A stretch of 64,000 nt of DNA from positions 1 to 64,000 of the forward strand of contig JBCBVA010000006.1 in assembly GCA_039817825.1 (NCBI GenBank), read 5' to 3'. The position numbers were made by a program, and so were the translations under genes. This document shows positions 61,115-64,000 of the stretch, in pieces. The stretch's first letter is position 1; every line of letters begins with the position of its first letter. The notes below the pieces were generated by a model. That model had not been told where the DNA came from, made no database searches, and was given only the letters and a program-made list of their open reading frames with translations. The DNA comes from PCC-7336 sp039817825. Its GTDB lineage: Bacteria > Cyanobacteriota > Cyanobacteriia > Thermostichales > PCC-7336.

Positions 61115-61717
61115 ATGCCTGTGCCTTCGCTTATTTTGGCGTCCCAATCCCCCGCCCGCCGCAAGCTCTTAGAGGCTGCGGGATTGACGTTTGCTGTGGA
61201 GCCGAGCGCGTTCGATGAAGACTCTATTCGGTGCACCGATCCGCAGCGATTGGTGGAAACATTGGCACTGAAAAAGGCAGAGGTAGTCGCGATCAAGCAT
61301 CCCGAGCCGGTGGTGGTATTGGGGGCAGATTCGCTATTTGTAATGGATGGGGAGATTTACGGCAAGCCCAGAGATGCGGCCGATTCTCTAGAGAGGCTGC
61401 AGAAGATGCAGGGCAATATGGGGATTTTGTATACGGGGCATGCGGCGATCGACACTCAGCAGCAGCGGCAGGTCAGTTGTGTGGGCATTACGAAAGTCTA
61501 TTTTGCGCCGATGTCGCTGGCGGATATTCGTCGCTATATTGCGACCGGCGAGCCGCTGGCCTGTGCCGGAAGTTTTGCGTTGGATGGGTATGGCGGTTTG
61601 TTTATCAAGCGGATTGATGGCTGCCACAGCAATGTAATCGGGATTAGTTTGCCGTTAGTGCGGGATATGCTTGACCAGCTTGGATATTCCGTCTCGGAAT
61701 TGTGGCACGCTTCATGA
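61115..61717 (+). CDS. maf: Maf family nucleotide pyrophosphatase
   Basis: A 200-residue house-cleaning nucleoside triphosphate pyrophosphatase. The start LILASQSPARRKLLEAAGL is the P-loop-like Maf signature with the conserved Ser and Arg. The VVVLGADSLFVMDGEIYGKP stretch has the catalytic Asp, followed by LGKPRDAADSLERLQKMQG and a C-terminal region with FALDGYGGLFIKRIDGCHSNVIG. These residues place it in the Maf/YhdE group that degrades dTTP, UTP or modified nucleotides. It converges on comEC, with 70 bp between the stops. Confidence 0.92.
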   Translation: MPVPSLILASQSPARRKLLEAAGLTFAVEPSAFDEDSIRCTDPQRLVETLALKKAEVVAIKHPEPVVVLGADSLFVMDGEIYGKPRDAADSLERLQKMQGNMGILYTGHAAIDTQQQRQVSCVGITKVYFAPMSLADIRRYIATGEPLACAGSFALDGYGGLFIKRIDGCHSNVIGISLPLVRDMLDQLGYSVSELWHAS

Positions 61718-61786
61718 AGGCATGGCCAAGTATGAGTTCAGCAGCGTCAGTTCTTCTGCTCGATATGGTGCGCAAACTCTGCAGGA

Positions 61787-64000
61787 TTATTCATTCAATC
61801 CGTACATTGTGGATAGGCTGTGGGGTGTCCAAGTCGTTGCCCCCACGGCCTCAGTCAAAATTAGCTCGCTTGCAAATGGGTGAAGCACTGCACGATCGCT
61901 CAGTTGTCGGTCGCTGCCCCCCACAATGCCCACTTCAGGGTGCAGCCAACTGGTGACTTTTTGTGGTAGCTCTGTTCCATCCCACCACAGCCACTTAACA
62001 GATGACAGTTCCGGATGAAGATCGCGCAATTGCTGCAAATCTGGCAGCGGCGAGCCCAGAATTAAGCCGGTTCCTGCAGGGATAGTGAACGAGAGTGCTG
62101 TCTCCGCGATTGGTTGCAACACTACAGATCCAACTTCAATGCCACCTCCAGAACTTAGATGGCGGGTATTGATGCCGCCAGACTGCAGGCCACTCAACTG
62201 CATGCCAGTTCCATCGCCGATCGCAAACCGGTCGCTCGTCCACAGTTCTCCAATATCTATTGAGTCAGCCAGCATTTCCCAGCCATCGTTCGATCTCCCC
62301 GGTGCCAAAGCAATCGATTGGTCTATTGTCCGAATCCCTTCGCTGCGTAAGTAGGGCAACAGAGCAAACTCCACCGTTTCAGCTCCTCCACTGTTAATCA
62401 GCGCTGTCTGCCCACCAGATCGGATAACGATCGTGGGTGCATCGGAGGTGGCGAGAGTAACGATTTGAATAGCGGGTTGGGGCCACATAGCTGGAATAGC
62501 GACGAGCACCAGAATGGCTCCAGTTATTCCCAGCGATACCCGTTGCCAACTAGATGCTTGCAGTGTGGGGACACGTAATATCGGGAAGAGGCGATCGCCA
62601 AAAGTCAGTATCACCAACAATCCATACAGCGCCAAGCACTGAACGATGGAAGCTGTTCCCGTATAGACAGTCGCCCCGGGCCACGTAGCAATCCAACTGA
62701 CAAACCCGATCAGTGGATCGAGAACGACTCGCAAAGGCCATGCCAGCAGCCCGCCGACAGGAGGGAGAAACAAGCTAATAGCAGCTACGATTAAGCCCCC
62801 ACTAATGGACACGGTTACAAGCGGTGCCGTAATGAGAGATGCGATCAAAAAGTACGGGGAGAGTTTGCCGAACAGGGCCAGTTGTAGAGGCAGCGTCCAC
62901 AGCAGAGCGGCCAGTGGGGTGGCGATCGCTGCTGCTAAGTTAGTCGGCACAAAATCTAGCCGCTTTTGAATAGGGACAGTACTGACCATGAGGCCAAAGG
63001 TGGCCGCAAAGCTGAGCAGAAAACCAGCACTCGTTATCCACAGAGGTTGAATGACCGTCAGCACCACCGCTGTTGCCAGCAGCAAGCCGAGTGGTTGAAT
63101 CCTCCGCCCCTGCATCTTGATGCTGCGGCCACACACAACGGCACATCCCATCAGCGTGGCACGCATTGCCGATGGGCTGCCTCCGGTTAGAACGAGATAG
63201 AGAACCAGCATCGAGACCGCTATCCACTGTCGCGGGCGATCTCCTAATTTTGCCGTCCCCCACAGCACAATGCCCAGCAGGATCGCGACATGGAATCCAG
63301 ATGCTGCTGTAACGTGGGCCAGTCCCACAGCGCGAAAGTCCGCTGCCAAATCGCGAGGGAGTTGGCTAGCTGATGACCCCAGCACCATGCTCCCCAGCAA
63401 CTGTCCCTGACGAGCGCCCAATCCTTTTCGGAAGGCCGACACAATTCTGTGTCGCAGCATCCACCCACCCCACCGAGTAGTGGGATCGAGCACCGCGATG
63501 TCCTTAGCACTCAGTCCTGCAAACGCACCCTTCCGAGCGAGATAATCTCGAAAATCCAGCCCGCCCGGATTGTCTGCGCCGCTAGGTTCGTAGAGATATC
63601 CGTGTAGTTCTACGACTTGACCGGGGAGTAGCTCGGCGATATGGTCGCCCTCCGGTTGCGCACTATCCGCATTGCTAGAACTGGCATTGTAAGTGACGTA
63701 CAGCTTCCCGCTGGCCACGATCGGACTGACATTCTCAGCTCCATATTTCTGTGTCGATACCCAAATGTTTTGCCGCAGGGCATTCGTTTGGCGCGGGAGG
63801 GATTCTACCCTGGCTACAACGGTGACGTTCGCTTGTGGGGCATGGATACTGATGTCGCCAGCAGGGGCGATCGGGTGTCGAATGCTGGCATATCCCCAGG
63901 CAAAAAATCCAACAAGGCCCGCCACCAAGAGCGTCCGCACCAGTCGAATGTTGGTGCGCTGCTTTAGTGCCATCCCGATGAAGAAGATGGGAGGGAGTAG
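61787..64000 (-). CDS. comEC: ComEC/Rec2 competence protein, 5' end beyond window
   Basis: Inner-membrane channel for single-stranded DNA during natural transformation. An OB-like N-domain with a Cys-free DNA-entry region (DFRDYLARKGAFAGL) is followed by the Competence domain with TAASGFHVAILLGIVLWG, LTGGSPSAMRATLMG and many hydrophobic segments. The C-terminal metallo-beta-lactamase-like domain is degenerate: the usual HxDxDH metal cluster is replaced by ALAPGRSNDGWEML. The reading frame is open through ATG 63973 to the window edge with hydrophobic codons (LLPPIFFIG), so the true start probably lies outside. The listed part encodes about 737 residues. Confidence 0.85.
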   Translation of the reverse strand, partial: LLPPIFFIGMALKQRTNIRLVRTLLVAGLVGFFAWGYASIRHPIAPAGDISIHAPQANVTVVARVESLPRQTNALRQNIWVSTQKYGAENVSPIVASGKLYVTYNASSSNADSAQPEGDHIAELLPGQVVELHGYLYEPSGADNPGGLDFRDYLARKGAFAGLSAKDIAVLDPTTRWGGWMLRHRIVSAFRKGLGARQGQLLGSMVLGSSASQLPRDLAADFRAVGLAHVTAASGFHVAILLGIVLWGTAKLGDRPRQWIAVSMLVLYLVLTGGSPSAMRATLMGCAVVCGRSIKMQGRRIQPLGLLLATAVVLTVIQPLWITSAGFLLSFAATFGLMVSTVPIQKRLDFVPTNLAAAIATPLAALLWTLPLQLALFGKLSPYFLIASLITAPLVTVSISGGLIVAAISLFLPPVGGLLAWPLRVVLDPLIGFVSWIATWPGATVYTGTASIVQCLALYGLLVILTFGDRLFPILRVPTLQASSWQRVSLGITGAILVLVAIPAMWPQPAIQIVTLATSDAPTIVIRSGGQTALINSGGAETVEFALLPYLRSEGIRTIDQSIALAPGRSNDGWEMLADSIDIGELWTSDRFAIGDGTGMQLSGLQSGGINTRHLSSGGGIEVGSVVLQPIAETALSFTIPAGTGLILGSPLPDLQQLRDLHPELSSVKWLWWDGTELPQKVTSWLHPEVGIVGGSDRQLSDRAVLHPFASELILTEAVGATTWTPHSLSTMYGLNE

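Overview
The window is chromosomal DNA from a cyanobacterium. The octamer GCGATCGC (HIP1) and its core recur throughout, and several genes belong to cyanobacterial or photosynthetic families: ndhL followed by a DUF3007 gene, CP12, a DUF3143 protein, a PII gene behind an NtcA-type box, and a C-DES-type cyst(e)ine lyase. The genus cannot be fixed from the sequence alone. I saw no rRNA, tRNA, CRISPR array, prophage or transposase gene.

Layout. 0-8.6 kb: a secreted protein, a VOC protein, an NTF2-like protein, two GNAT acetyltransferases, a GltS-type glutamate carrier, an orphan SUKH protein and tex. 8.6-12 kb: three tandem paralogous membrane-anchored beta-propeller-like proteins of unknown role. 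12-17.7 kb: a coiled-coil protein, an M50-like membrane protein with a doubtful 5' end, a PII protein with an altered T-loop, DUF3143, ndhL-DUF3007, an exported protein and ftsQ. 17.7-24.3 kb: a three-domain envelope polysaccharide deacetylase divergent from glmS, then a SYLF protein. 24.6-31 kb: gnd, a type I phosphodiesterase, a fused pabB-pabC and recR. 31-41 kb: two membrane proteins, a STAS protein, a DUF1537 kinase, a lipoprotein-signal methyltransferase, a histidine kinase, an alpha/beta hydrolase, a VOC protein and a PatA-like response regulator. 41-45 kb: Zur-box-controlled znuA, a CPBP protease, clpS and cdsA. 45.7-51.5 kb: a giant GH9 cellulase-like protein. 51.9-64 kb: purL, an FtsH-peptidase-like protein, kamA, a cyst(e)ine lyase, chrA, CP12, maf and comEC (running off the window).

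The structure not explained by genes is three families of short, palindromic, MITE-like repeats with terminal inverted repeats. Family A is about 95 bp, with six full copies and one partial. Family B is about 107 bp, with three full copies and one partial. Family C is about 105 bp, with two copies. Family A copies show a compensatory base-pair change in a hairpin. Several copies have written their ends into neighbouring genes: A1 supplies the stop codon of one propeller paralog, B2 supplies the stop codon of the CPBP gene, and C2 covers the 5' end of a membrane-protein gene. The CPBP gene lies tightly between two inverted B copies.

Most genes are single housekeeping or envelope functions rather than one pathway. 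Linked themes are nitrogen and carbon control (PII, GltS, CP12, NdhL, Gnd), amino-sugar and envelope metabolism (GlmS, the deacetylase, FtsQ) and metal handling (ZnuA, ChrA). The best candidates for undescribed biology are the propeller triplet, the repeat families, the PII variant, and the duplicated C-terminal module of the GH9 protein.
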